DNA of 64,000 nt from Micropruina glycogenica (lineage in GTDB: Bacteria > Actinomycetota > Actinomycetes > Propionibacteriales > Propionibacteriaceae), in NCBI RefSeq assembly GCF_900289045.1, contig NZ_LT985188.1, positions 3,410,001-3,474,000 of the forward strand, read 5' to 3'. How positions within the stretch are numbered: the first letter of the stretch is position 1; each line of letters opens with the position of its first letter. The position numbers were made by a program, and so were the translations under genes. Below, in pieces: positions 45,652 through 54,675 of this stretch. The notes under the pieces are model-generated. The model ran no database searches and was not told the DNA's origin. It saw nothing but the letters and a program-made list of their open reading frames with translations.

Positions 45652-46561
45652 CGTCGCCCAGCTCGGTGCGCTGCTTCGCACGAGGCATCGGACGGGTGGC
45701 GTCCAGCAGCCGCAGCAGCCCGCCCAAACCGCCGCAGGTCATGCCGACCAGGGCGGCCACTCCGCCGACGTAGGCGATGAACGCGGTGGTGCGGTCGGTG
45801 GCTTCGGGGTCGGCGTTCCACACCATGAAACCTGCCGCGGCCGACAGCGCCAGGCCGCAGATCGCGAGCATGACCAGAATCACCGAGGTGGCGCCGGGTC
45901 TGTGGGTGACGTCGCGCAGCGGCGTCCTGCGCTCGGCGACGCGAACCGCGGCCACCGCGAGGCAACCCCAGCCGGCGGCCACGAGCACCGCGGCCGCGAC
46001 GTCCGAGGGCCGATGCCAGTGGTTCACCAGGGTGGCGAACCCGTAGGCCGACACGCCCACCACGCCCAGTGCGGTGGTGATCGAGCGCAACCACGGAGGC
46101 ACCACCAGCATCAACCCGACCAGCCCGGCAGCCGCCACGGTGGTGTGCCCCGAGGGCAGGGTGTTGGTGCCGTTCCAGGCGCCGAGGCCCAGCAGGTCGT
46201 CGCGCCGGAACACCAGCATCTTGAGCACCTGGGTGGTCACATTGGCGCCGGCCACGGCGACCGCTGCGGCGATGGCGGCCACCCAGCGTCCGCGCAGGGC
46301 GCCGATCAGCAGCACGGCGACGATGATGCCGCCGACCATTGGCACCGAAACGGTGCCGAGCAGTTGGTCGGCCTGCTCGTCGAGCCGCCAGCTACCCACC
46401 CGCGAACCCTCGAGCGCGAGCGAGTCGATGCGCTGGCCGGTGCGGGTGCTGACCATCGCCCACCAGATCAGGTACACCAGCCCACCGGCGAGTACCGCGG
46501 CGGCGATCGGCGAGGCGATGCCGGGCAGCGGACGGTCGGGTGTGGTCGGGGGCTGGCTCAC
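45620..46561 (-). CDS. PAP2-superfamily membrane phosphatase
   Basis: 313 residues from GTG 46561 (GGTGGGAC upstream); the longer open frame is antisense to another gene. The PAP2 triad is visible: KMLVFRRDD, LPSGHTTVAAA and NHWHRPSDVAAAVLV. About eight membrane helices. Likely lipid-phosphate phosphatase (undecaprenyl-PP or phosphatidate-type). C-terminal ~25 residues are hydrophilic. Convergent overlap with the export operon. Confidence 0.88.
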   Translation of the reverse strand: MSQPPTTPDRPLPGIASPIAAAVLAGGLVYLIWWAMVSTRTGQRIDSLALEGSRVGSWRLDEQADQLLGTVSVPMVGGIIVAVLLIGALRGRWVAAIAAAVAVAGANVTTQVLKMLVFRRDDLLGLGAWNGTNTLPSGHTTVAAAGLVGLMLVVPPWLRSITTALGVVGVSAYGFATLVNHWHRPSDVAAAVLVAAGWGCLAVAAVRVAERRTPLRDVTHRPGATSVILVMLAICGLALSAAAGFMVWNADPEATDRTTAFIAYVGGVAALVGMTCGGLGGLLRLLDATRPMPRAKQRTELGDVTTPAPSPQG

Positions 46562-46743
46562 CCATCCATCGTCCCACCTGCGCCAAGCGTTGGTGGCACC
46601 GAACGGCGTGCTCCACGAATCGTGCTGAGAACGCCGACAGGGGGCCAGGTCGTTGAGCCCGATCGGCACTGTCTGGTGACTGCAGCGTGACCCATGGCGC
46701 CCTCGCCCGTCTGAAGCGGACGAGTTTCGTCCGGTTGGGGTTC

Positions 46744-46749
46744 TAGGAT
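46744..46749 (+). promoter_or_regulatory. -10 box, leaderless start of the maleylpyruvate-isomerase-like gene
   Basis: TAGGAT lies 7 nt before ATG 46757. The spacer is CGGGTTC. No good -35 is visible. Confidence 0.5.
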
Positions 46750-46756
46750 CGGGTTC

Positions 46757-47548
46757 ATGTTCGACCACACCGCGGTGATCGCCGCCGAAACCGACCGGTT
46801 CGCGGCCGCGATCCGCTCCGCCGACCAACAGGCACCCGTGCCCACCTGCCCCGACTGGACGGTGGCCGACCTGGCCTGGCATCTCACCGAGGTGCACGCG
46901 TTCTGGGCCGGGATTCTGGGCTCGGGGGCGATCACCGACGACGATCAGGAGGCGGTCGAGAACGCCAAACCGGCTCGTCCGGGCGACGTGCCGGCCACCC
47001 TGGCGCTGCTGACCGACCAGACCGACGCCCTGGTGACGCAACTCGGCCGGCGGGCCGACGACGAGCCGGCCTGGTCGTGGTTCGGCACCGACCAGACCGT
47101 CGGCTTCACCCGGCGCATGCAGGTGCACGAGGCGGTCATGCACCGCATCGACGCCGAACTGGCGGCCGGGCTGCCGGTCACGCCGATCGCCCCCGCGGTG
47201 GCCGAGGCGGGCATCGTGCACGCCCTCGACGTGATGTTCGCCTGGTGGGGCACGCTGCCCGGGTTCGCGTTCGTGCCGTCCGATTCGGTGGTGGCGCTCA
47301 CCCTCACCGACACCGGTCGCACGATTCTGCTGCGACCCGGCCGCTGGCAAGGCGTCGGCCAGTCAGGCAACAGCTACGACGAGCCGGGGGTGCTGCGCGT
47401 CACCGACCTGGCGCCCGACGCAGGTTTCGCGGGTACGGCCGAGCACGTCGACCGCTGGCTGTGGGGCCGCGGTGACGAACCCGAAGCCGACGGCGACGAG
47501 AAGGCGCTCACGGCGGTGCGTGACCTCGTGGCCCAAGGCATTCAGTAG
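46757..47548 (+). CDS. Maleylpyruvate isomerase-fold (DinB-like) protein
   Basis: 263 residues. The N-terminal MDMPI_N helical bundle has three putative metal ligands: His in DLAWHLTEVHAFW, and MQVHEAVMHRIDAE with its HxxxMHRxDAE pattern. A smaller C-terminal domain follows. Family members in actinobacteria include mycothiol-dependent transferases and isomerases. Substrate unknown. Probably leaderless. Followed after 25 bp by the GH15 gene. Confidence 0.85.
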   Translation: MFDHTAVIAAETDRFAAAIRSADQQAPVPTCPDWTVADLAWHLTEVHAFWAGILGSGAITDDDQEAVENAKPARPGDVPATLALLTDQTDALVTQLGRRADDEPAWSWFGTDQTVGFTRRMQVHEAVMHRIDAELAAGLPVTPIAPAVAEAGIVHALDVMFAWWGTLPGFAFVPSDSVVALTLTDTGRTILLRPGRWQGVGQSGNSYDEPGVLRVTDLAPDAGFAGTAEHVDRWLWGRGDEPEADGDEKALTAVRDLVAQGIQ

Positions 47549-47573
47549 CAAGGGCTGCTGGCACGATGGGCGC

Positions 47574-49352
47574 ATGCCGACACCGATCGAGAACTACGCG
47601 CTGTTGAGTGACTGCCGCACCGCGGCTCTGGTGTCGAGCGACGGCTCCATCGACTGGCTCTGCCTGCCCCGGTTCGATTCGGGCTCGGTGTTCGCCGCTT
47701 TGCTGGGCGGCGACGAGCAGGGTTGCTGGAAGCTGCGCCCCACCCATCCGGACGCGCGTTCGGTGCGCAGCTACGACGGCGACACGTTCATTCTGGTCAC
47801 CAGTTGGGACACCCCGGACGGCCAGGCCGAGGTGCACGATTTCATGCCGGTCAACGAGCACCATCTCGACGTGGTACGCCGGGTTGACGTGATCCGGCGG
47901 ATCGTCGGCGTGCGCGGCACCGTGGAGCTCGGCCAGGAGTTGCGGCTGCGTTTCGACTACGCCCGGGCGGTTCCCTGGGTGCGGCGTTCCGGCTCGACGC
48001 TGACCGCGGTGGCTGGACCGAATTCCGTGCTGGTCCGCGGCGGCACGCTGACCGCGTCCGACCACGTTCACACCGGCACCGTCACCGTCGCTGCCGGTGA
48101 GGTGAAGGAGCTCAGCCTCACCTGGCACCCGTCCCACCACCGGGCCCCGGAAGAGTTGAACGGCGAAGCGGAGCGCGAACGCACCCTCGACTACTGGCAG
48201 GACTGGGCCGACCGGATCGACGCCCACCACGAGCACCGCGAGCACGTGGTGCGATCCTTGCTGGTGCTGCGGGCGCTGACCCACCGCGACACCGGTGGCA
48301 TCATCGCCGCGCCCACCACGTCGCTGCCGGAGGACTTCGGCGGCGTTCGCAACTGGGACTACCGCTACGTCTGGCTGCGCGACGCCGCGCTGACCCTGGA
48401 GGCGCTGATCGCACACGGTTTTCTGCGGGTGGTGGAGCACTGGCGTAACTGGCTGTTGCGTGCGATCGCCGGCGACCCGGCCGAGATGCAGATCGTCTAC
48501 GGCGTGGCCGGTGAGCGCGACCTGCTCGAACGGGAGCTGACCCACCTGCCCGGCTACGGCGGCGCGCGTCCGGTGCGCATCGGCAACGGTGCGGCGCTGC
48601 AGTACCAGGCTGACGTGGTCGGCGAGGTGATGGTCGCCCTGCATTCCGCCCGCGAGGCCGGGCTGGGGGAATCGACCACCTCTTGGCCGTTGCAGCGGGT
48701 GCTGCTGAACCGGGCGCTGGTCCGGATCGGCGAGCCCGACAACGGCATCTGGGAGATCCGCGGCGAGCCGCGGATGTTCACCCACTCGCGGGTGATGACC
48801 TGGGCGGCGTTCGACCGAGGCGTCCGGGCCGTCCACGGCTACGGACTGCCCGGTGCGGTCGAACTGTGGCAGAGCGCCCGCGACAGCGTGCGCGCCGAGA
48901 TCGAGGCCAGCGCGGTCAGTGCGGGCGGCTGGTTCACCCAGCACTACGGCACCGACGAGGTGGACGCCTCGCTGCTGGTGCTGCCGCAGGTGGGCTTCTG
49001 CGCCGCCGACGACCCCCGCATGCTCGCCACCGTCGAGCGGCTGGAGCAAACCCTGATGGTGGGCGGACTGCTGCATCGCTACCTTGCCGAGACCGGCGTC
49101 GACGGACTGGCCGGCACCGAACACCCGTTCCTGGCCTGCTCGTTCTGGCTGGTCGAGCAGTACGCGGCGACCGGACGGGTCGACGACGCCGAGGCGCTGA
49201 TGGACCGGGCCTGCGCCGCCGCCAACGACCTCGGCTTGCTGGCCGAGGAGTACGACGTCGAGGGTCGCAGGCAGGCCGGCAACATGCCCCAGGCGTTCTC
49301 ACACCTCGCGCTGGTCAGGGCCGCGGACGCCCTGGCGGCGGCCCGATTCTAG
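47574..49352 (+). CDS. GH15-family glucan/trehalose hydrolase
   Basis: 592 residues from ATG 47574. N-terminal beta-sandwich (IENYALLSDCRTAALVSSDGSIDWLCLPRFDS, in parts), then the (alpha/alpha)6 barrel with GVRNWDYRYVWLRDAALTLEALI (parts; substrate region), GIWEIRGEPRMFTHSRVMTWAAFDR (parts) containing the catalytic Glu candidate, and EYDVEGRRQAGNMPQAFSHLALV (parts) for the second acid. Such actinobacterial enzymes are trehalases or glucoamylases; the pattern here favours the trehalase-type group but does not settle it. Confidence 0.9.
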   Translation: MPTPIENYALLSDCRTAALVSSDGSIDWLCLPRFDSGSVFAALLGGDEQGCWKLRPTHPDARSVRSYDGDTFILVTSWDTPDGQAEVHDFMPVNEHHLDVVRRVDVIRRIVGVRGTVELGQELRLRFDYARAVPWVRRSGSTLTAVAGPNSVLVRGGTLTASDHVHTGTVTVAAGEVKELSLTWHPSHHRAPEELNGEAERERTLDYWQDWADRIDAHHEHREHVVRSLLVLRALTHRDTGGIIAAPTTSLPEDFGGVRNWDYRYVWLRDAALTLEALIAHGFLRVVEHWRNWLLRAIAGDPAEMQIVYGVAGERDLLERELTHLPGYGGARPVRIGNGAALQYQADVVGEVMVALHSAREAGLGESTTSWPLQRVLLNRALVRIGEPDNGIWEIRGEPRMFTHSRVMTWAAFDRGVRAVHGYGLPGAVELWQSARDSVRAEIEASAVSAGGWFTQHYGTDEVDASLLVLPQVGFCAADDPRMLATVERLEQTLMVGGLLHRYLAETGVDGLAGTEHPFLACSFWLVEQYAATGRVDDAEALMDRACAAANDLGLLAEEYDVEGRRQAGNMPQAFSHLALVRAADALAAARF

Positions 49353-49435
49353 GGAAGCGCAGATTCTCGCTGGTCGAGCTTGAACCAATCCCGGGCGTAG
49401 CGCCAGGGTGCGCCGCTTCGCCTACCGTTGGCCGC

Positions 49436-49879
49436 ATGGACGACCTGCACCTCGCGCCCGCGCCGGGCCTGCCGGGCGGGCTCGTCATACCCGAGCGCGA
49501 ACTGCTCGAGCGCTTCTCGCACGCGTCGGGGCCGGGTGGTCAGGGCGTGAACACGGCCGACTCGCGGGTGCAGTTGTCGTTCGACGTGGCCGCGTCCACC
49601 GCGTTGGACGATCGGCAGCGGGCACGTTTGCTGCACCGGCTGCGGCCACGGCTCAGCGGCACCGTGCTCACGATCGTGGCCGCGCAGCACCGATCGCAGC
49701 GGCAGAACCGCGCCGCTGCCCGAGGTCGGTTGGCCGAACTGATCAGGGACGCCCTCGCGCCTCCGCCGCCGCCCCGGCGGGCCTCGCGTCCGACCAAGGG
49801 GTCTATCGAACGCAGGTTGGCCGGCAAGCGGCGACGCAGTGAACTGAAGCGGCAACGCGGCGGTTTCGGCATCGACTGA
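49436..49879 (+). CDS. arfB: Peptidyl-tRNA hydrolase ArfB (ribosome rescue)
   Basis: 147 residues from ATG 49436. TACCGT lies 7 nt before, so probably leaderless. The GGQ motif is in SHASGPGGQGVNTADSRVQL, and the basic C-terminal tail (RRLAGKRRRSELKRQRGGFG) is that inserted into the mRNA channel of stalled ribosomes. The gap before it carries one decayed TCGAG half-arm (49368-49384). Confidence 0.93.
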   Translation: MDDLHLAPAPGLPGGLVIPERELLERFSHASGPGGQGVNTADSRVQLSFDVAASTALDDRQRARLLHRLRPRLSGTVLTIVAAQHRSQRQNRAAARGRLAELIRDALAPPPPPRRASRPTKGSIERRLAGKRRRSELKRQRGGFGID

Positions 49880-49880
49880 A

Positions 49881-52556
49881 TCAACTGCGCGGCACCTGCC
49901 GCAGTTCGGCCAACGGCAGCGGCACTCCGTCGGTGAGCACGTCGGGGTCGGCGTTCAGATAGCGCGACGACGACACCAGTGTGGTCAGGTTGGCGAAGAA
50001 GCCGACCGGACGGCCGTGCTCGTCCAACCCGATCTCGGTGCGAGGGCCCGACGGTGCGTACCAGTCCAGCGGCGCCTCGGGGGCATCCGGCGGCCCGGAA
50101 GGCGGGTTGGGGTCGGCCTGCCCGGCGACCGACGCCTCGAGGGCGTCCAGTCGTGCCCATTCATGACCCGTCAGCTGGTTGGGCACCAACTCTGCATAGG
50201 TCTGCTCGCGCAGCGACGTCTGTAGCCGCTGGGCCACGTCGACGATGTTCTGCCCAGCCACGCGAAGACGCAGCCACTGCTGGCGCTGCCATTGCGCGTC
50301 GCTGGCGAACCGGCGGCGCAACCGCATACCGGCCACCACGCCGCGAATGGCCAGCGAGGCCACGTCCTGGCGGGTCATGAACAGGTTGTTGCCGCCCTCG
50401 TAGCTGCGCTGCCGCACCACCGCGATGCGGGCCTGAAAGGCCGGCATCTGCAGCTGGGCGTTGTCGCGCCACTGCAGGCTGGTGCCCAGAATCGCACCAA
50501 GAAAGCTGCTCATCGCCTGCTTCAGTGGCGCGGCCAGGTGCTTGGCGGCTTGCGCGTCGCCGAGCAGGTAGACGTCTTGATGGCCGGCGCCGGCGGGGTA
50601 GTCGCCGAGATCGATGCCCACGGTGGGCCACAGCGGCAGCGGTGAGTCGAACATGTGGATGGGAAAGTTGGACGTGACGCCTCCGTCGGTCAGCCAGAGC
50701 TCCTGCGCGACCCGGGCTTCGCCGGCCCCACTGACCGGGAAGCGCAGATCGGTGCCGTTGCGGGCGATTCGAGCGCCGAACTCTGTGCGCACCCGCATCG
50801 CGCCCTGCCGCAACTCGTACAGCCGCAGCGACTGAAACAACGCAGGCAGGGCGAGCGACGCCCGCGTGGCGAACACCACCGGCAGGTCCCACGGCTGGGG
50901 AAAGCGGTACAGGGTGATCGGGGCGCCGGTAGTCAGCGATGTCACCTGCTGCGGCTGTTCGTTCAGCGTCATTGCGTCGATGACTCGCCGGGGAAGCACG
51001 CCATCGAGATCGCCGGGGTCGAACCAGAGCCGTTCGTCGTCCGACGCCGCGGCCGGCAGTGGGAACCGGTAGGGCGCCTTGCGGATCAGCTCGGTACTCA
51101 TCAACTCGAGGTTGATGCAGCGCTGACGGGAGTCTTTCGCAGCCTGTCGGGCGGCGCCGTCCGGATCGCCCGGCACATAGTCAGCGCCGGTCCACAGGTG
51201 CCCGAAGCGCACCACCTCATGAGCAGGTAGGCCGGCCAGGTCGGCCATCGCCTGGGTCAACCAGTCGGTGAGGTTCGGCTCGACCGTGCGACGGGGCAGC
51301 ACCTGGGAAGCGCCATCGATAAGTGCGGTGAGCCGGCCGCGCAGGGTGTCATCGTCGGTGGCGAGGCCCGACCCGCCGATCAGCCCGTAGCGGTGCTGCT
51401 TGGCGGTGGCCGAGACACGCATGATGCCCAGGGCGAACCCGAGCAGCACCAGAACCACTTCGGCGATGAGAAACACCACAGTGATCAGCAGTCCTGCCCA
51501 GCCCATGGTGTACAGAGCGGTGGCGAACCACGCAACGGCAGCGGCCCCTGCGACGATCGCGGTGCCGAACCAGGCCCGTGGTTTGGCCGGTGGGTCTGGT
51601 ACCGGTAAGGGCTCCTCGAAACCCGCCGGCGCCGCTGTGGCCGACCTGGGGCGGGTGGCGATCAACGCCGCCAAGGGAATCAACCAGCCGAACGCCAGCC
51701 ACAGCAATACCGCGGCGGGCCAGTAGTACGGGTAAGGCCACCAAGCGGCGGTCGGCACCCAGCGCGTCGGTGACCACGGGGCGACCGCAGCGAGGCCCAG
51801 CGGCGCCAGCGCGAACGCGGCCAGGGTGACGATGCGCGAGGCCGTGTTCAGGCTCAACAACAGCAGCAACGCCCCGCGCACGAACTGCTGGCGCATCACC
51901 GCCGCGATCACCCTGAACAACGGCAGACCGGCCTGCGTGGGCTTGAACAGTTGCACCAGCCGGTACTCCTCGGCGGCGTCCGGCGCATCGGGCTGCGTCA
52001 CCCACGCGATCACATCGGCAAGCCCGGCGAAGCCCTGCCGCAGCCGTCCCTGGGCGACCTGATGCTCACCGAGCACGTCGGTGCGCTGCCGACCCGCCGT
52101 CGCGCGTACCCGTCCGAGTTCTGCCGACGCGCCCAGCGCGGCCGCGATCGCCCCGGCCGAGGCGCCGCCCAGATTGCGAAACCTGAAGTGCCGGGCAAGT
52201 TCGCACAAGGCCAGCGGGTAGATCACCGCGCTGGTGGTGCCGCCCTTCATGGTGACATCGAGGCTGCGTCGGCAGTACTCGTTCTGGGCCGACGTGAACG
52301 GTTTGTTGCCGCCGTCGGCCAAGGCTGCCACCGGCGACGCGTGCAGGTCGTGGGCGTCGACGGTGGAGTCGGCCAACTGGTACGACGTGGGGTCGAGCAG
52401 ACCGGGCTGAGGGGTGTGCTGCTGCCACAGCCAGCCGTCGGGCGGCTCGATGGTGGTGTCGGGGTACTCCAGCAGTTCGTTGGGGTCGTCATGATGGCCG
52501 TGGGTCAGCAACCTCGACAGGGCAGCGAGAGCGTCGGCGTCGCGGGGTACGGGCAT
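49881..52556 (-). CDS. Large membrane-spanning patatin-like phospholipase
   Basis: 891 residues from ATG 52556, with a perfect GGAGGAAACC before it. The catalytic Ser is in GGASAGAIAA (Ser about 133), just after the oxyanion-like KGGTTSAVIYPLAL. The catalytic Asp is in LTDGGVTSNFPIHMFDS (about 624). Between them is a ~500-residue insert that has at least four membrane helices (LLLLLSLNTASRIVTLAAFALAPLG, WPAAVLLWLAFGWLIPLAALIA, AIVAGAAAVAWFATALY and GLLITVVFLIAEVVLVLLGFAL). Other patatins are soluble and compact, so membrane anchoring within the domain is unusual. Substrate is likely phospholipid. No neighbouring CD-NTase or other defence genes are seen. Confidence 0.85.
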   Translation of the reverse strand: MPVPRDADALAALSRLLTHGHHDDPNELLEYPDTTIEPPDGWLWQQHTPQPGLLDPTSYQLADSTVDAHDLHASPVAALADGGNKPFTSAQNEYCRRSLDVTMKGGTTSAVIYPLALCELARHFRFRNLGGASAGAIAAALGASAELGRVRATAGRQRTDVLGEHQVAQGRLRQGFAGLADVIAWVTQPDAPDAAEEYRLVQLFKPTQAGLPLFRVIAAVMRQQFVRGALLLLLSLNTASRIVTLAAFALAPLGLAAVAPWSPTRWVPTAAWWPYPYYWPAAVLLWLAFGWLIPLAALIATRPRSATAAPAGFEEPLPVPDPPAKPRAWFGTAIVAGAAAVAWFATALYTMGWAGLLITVVFLIAEVVLVLLGFALGIMRVSATAKQHRYGLIGGSGLATDDDTLRGRLTALIDGASQVLPRRTVEPNLTDWLTQAMADLAGLPAHEVVRFGHLWTGADYVPGDPDGAARQAAKDSRQRCINLELMSTELIRKAPYRFPLPAAASDDERLWFDPGDLDGVLPRRVIDAMTLNEQPQQVTSLTTGAPITLYRFPQPWDLPVVFATRASLALPALFQSLRLYELRQGAMRVRTEFGARIARNGTDLRFPVSGAGEARVAQELWLTDGGVTSNFPIHMFDSPLPLWPTVGIDLGDYPAGAGHQDVYLLGDAQAAKHLAAPLKQAMSSFLGAILGTSLQWRDNAQLQMPAFQARIAVVRQRSYEGGNNLFMTRQDVASLAIRGVVAGMRLRRRFASDAQWQRQQWLRLRVAGQNIVDVAQRLQTSLREQTYAELVPNQLTGHEWARLDALEASVAGQADPNPPSGPPDAPEAPLDWYAPSGPRTEIGLDEHGRPVGFFANLTTLVSSSRYLNADPDVLTDGVPLPLAELRQVPRS

Positions 52557-52729
52557 GGTTTCCTCCAGCCTCAGCTGTATGGGTTGGGCGCACATTCAGC
52601 CTCCACCCACCGGCGGTGCGGCCGAGGGCACGCAGTAGCAGGATCGATCGTGGCGTTGAGAAATACATCGGTGCAGGTCGAAGAACTACGCACTTGTCGG
52701 CAGGGCCGGTTTCTGTGCAGGGTGGTGCG

Positions 52730-53821
52730 ATGGTTGCCATCGTCGAGGTGCCCCCGCCGACCAGCGCCGACGACCCGAACGCCTGGGCCGCGATGGCCGA
52801 CACCACCTTGTGGAGCGCCGAGACCTTCGATCAACTCGGGTACGAAGATCTGAACGATCCGATCGAGACAGCGGCTTCGTTGGCCGTGCCGTCGTCGAAC
52901 CGGCGAACCCTGCGCTGGGTCGCCCTCGACGACGCCGACGATCACACCACCGTGGTGGGTAGTTGCACCTGCTCACTGACCCTGCGTGACAACCTGGGCA
53001 CCGCCGGGGTGCACGCGGTGGTGCGGCCCGACCGGCGCCGGCAGGGCATCGGCACGGCCCTGTTCGACGCCGCCGAGCAGCGGGCCGCCGCCGAGGGCCG
53101 GCACACCGTGCAGTCGTGGGTGCTGCAGGCGGCGCGAACACGGGCGGACGACCCGGGCGCGCTCGCCCCGCGCGAGGGCAGCGGTTTCGTGGACGGCAAC
53201 CACGCCAGCGCACGCTTTCTGTTGGGGCGGGGGTACTCGCTGGAACAGGTCGAGGTGCACTCGCTGCTGCGTGTTCCTTTGCCGGCGGCCGTGATCGATC
53301 CGCTCGAATCGGACGCCGCGGCGGCGTCCGAAAGCAGCTATCGGCTGATCGCCTGGGCCGATCGTTGCCCCGACGACATCGTCGACGGGCTCGCCGAGGT
53401 GCGCGCCGCCATGGCCGACGCGCCGATCGCCGGGCTCGACTTCGAGCGGCAGCACTGGAGCGCCGACCGGGTGCGTGAGGTCGAGCAACGCTGGGCCGAT
53501 GCCGGGGTCACCACCCTGGCCACCGCGGCTCAACACGTCGAGACCGGTGAGTTGGCCGGCTACACCGAGCTGATCCGGTTCGTCACGAAGGCCGACTCGG
53601 CGATTCAAGAAGACACCGTGGTGATCGCCGCGCACCGCGGCCACCGCCTGGGCATGCGCTTGAAGACCGCGAACCTGCGCCTGATGGCGAAGCAGTGGCC
53701 GCGCGTGCGCCGCGTGCACACCTGGAACGCCGACGAGAACGACTACATGCGCTCGATCAACATCGCCCTCGGCTTTCGCCCCGAGTCGAGCGAAGGGGGC
53801 TGGCAGAAGGTGCTGGGCTGA
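52730..53821 (+). CDS. Tandem GNAT N-acetyltransferase
   Basis: 363 residues from ATG 52730. First GNAT domain (about 60-180) with acetyl-CoA loop VVRPDRRRQGIGTALFDAAEQRA (parts). The second domain (about 210-363) has VIAAHRGHRLGMRLKTANLRLM (parts). The layout is that of mycothiol synthase relatives, but key MshD segments are not obvious, so substrate is open. It is divergent from the patatin gene. Confidence 0.85.
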   Translation: MVAIVEVPPPTSADDPNAWAAMADTTLWSAETFDQLGYEDLNDPIETAASLAVPSSNRRTLRWVALDDADDHTTVVGSCTCSLTLRDNLGTAGVHAVVRPDRRRQGIGTALFDAAEQRAAAEGRHTVQSWVLQAARTRADDPGALAPREGSGFVDGNHASARFLLGRGYSLEQVEVHSLLRVPLPAAVIDPLESDAAAASESSYRLIAWADRCPDDIVDGLAEVRAAMADAPIAGLDFERQHWSADRVREVEQRWADAGVTTLATAAQHVETGELAGYTELIRFVTKADSAIQEDTVVIAAHRGHRLGMRLKTANLRLMAKQWPRVRRVHTWNADENDYMRSINIALGFRPESSEGGWQKVLG

Positions 53822-53841
53822 GGCTCGGCCTGGCTCCGGGC

Positions 53842-54588
53842 TCAGCCCGTGGCGCCCCAGCCCAAGGACGCGTTGGCGCTGCGCAGGTGCTCTTCGACCT
53901 CGTCGGCGGCGCGCCGGCTGTCGCCGGCGGCGATCGCCTCGTAGATGGCCCGATGCTGGGCCCGCAACTGGTCGGACAACTCGTGCCAGTGCCCGTGGGT
54001 GCGAAACGACTCCAGCACCATGGCCCGCATCGAGTGCCGAATCGCCGTAGTCATCTCGGTGATCAGCACGTTGTGCGCGGCCTCGGCCAACGCCACGTGA
54101 AACTCGGTGTCGAGTTCGTTGAAGGCGGCGATGTCGTCGCGCTCGGCGTCCATGTCGTCGAGCAGCCGGCTCATGGTGCCGAGGTCGTCGGCGGACGCCT
54201 GCCTGGCCGCCAGCCGTGCGCTCCAACGTTCGAGCATGATGCGGGTCTCGACCACGTCGTCGATCGGAAAGTTCGCCAACGACATGTGCAGGCGCAGAAA
54301 CTGGGTGAGCGCCTTGCTGGGCAGTGACGTCAAGAAGGTGCCGCTGTCGGGTCCCACCCCCACACCCGACCGCACCACGCCCTGGGCTTCCATGGCACGC
54401 ATCGCCTCACGCACCGCGGCGCGGCTCACGCCGAGCTTCGCCGCCAGGTCGCGCTCGGCCGGTAACTGGTCGCCCACCTTCAGCGCCCCCGCCAGAATCT
54501 GGCTCTCGATCTGGTTGATCACCAGCTCGTAGGCGCGCATGCGGGGGATCTGCTGCCAATCCACGTCGGGTGTGCTGTTGGGAACCAC
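53842..54588 (-). CDS. GntR-family (FadR/LldR-type) regulator of lactate genes
   Basis: 248 residues. N-terminal winged HTH (AYELVINQIESQILAGAL, LPAERDLAAKLGVSRAAVREAMRAME in parts), C-terminal FCD domain with metal-binding His residues (FHVALAEAAHNVLI; LRAQHRAIYEAIAAGD). Divergent from the lactate dehydrogenase and permease genes. Together with the operator between the genes it is probably their regulator. Confidence 0.9.
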   Translation of the reverse strand: MVPNSTPDVDWQQIPRMRAYELVINQIESQILAGALKVGDQLPAERDLAAKLGVSRAAVREAMRAMEAQGVVRSGVGVGPDSGTFLTSLPSKALTQFLRLHMSLANFPIDDVVETRIMLERWSARLAARQASADDLGTMSRLLDDMDAERDDIAAFNELDTEFHVALAEAAHNVLITEMTTAIRHSMRAMVLESFRTHGHWHELSDQLRAQHRAIYEAIAAGDSRRAADEVEEHLRSANASLGWGATG

Positions 54589-54610
54589 GAAATGAATTCT
54601 GCCAGCACGC

Positions 54611-54655
54611 TTGACATCTGACCATAAGCCGTCCTACTTTTTTTTGGTCAGACCA
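54611..54655 (+). promoter_or_regulatory. Lactate operon promoter with GntR operator
   Basis: -35 TTGACA (54611-54616), 18-nt spacer, -10 TACTTT (54635-54640). TGGTCAGACCA (54645-54655) fits the TGGTnnnACCA FadR/LldR operator. A second half, TCTGACCA (54617-54624), is an exact inverse of TGGTCAGA (54645-54652). A run of eight T lies between. Confidence 0.8.
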
Positions 54656-54675
54656 TTACAGAGAGGTAATGAGGC

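Noticed and set aside
49881-52556. CBASS-type antiphage defence with the patatin as effector
   Set aside because: No CD-NTase, ubiquitin-like or sensor gene is adjacent, and the neighbours are arfB and a GNAT gene.
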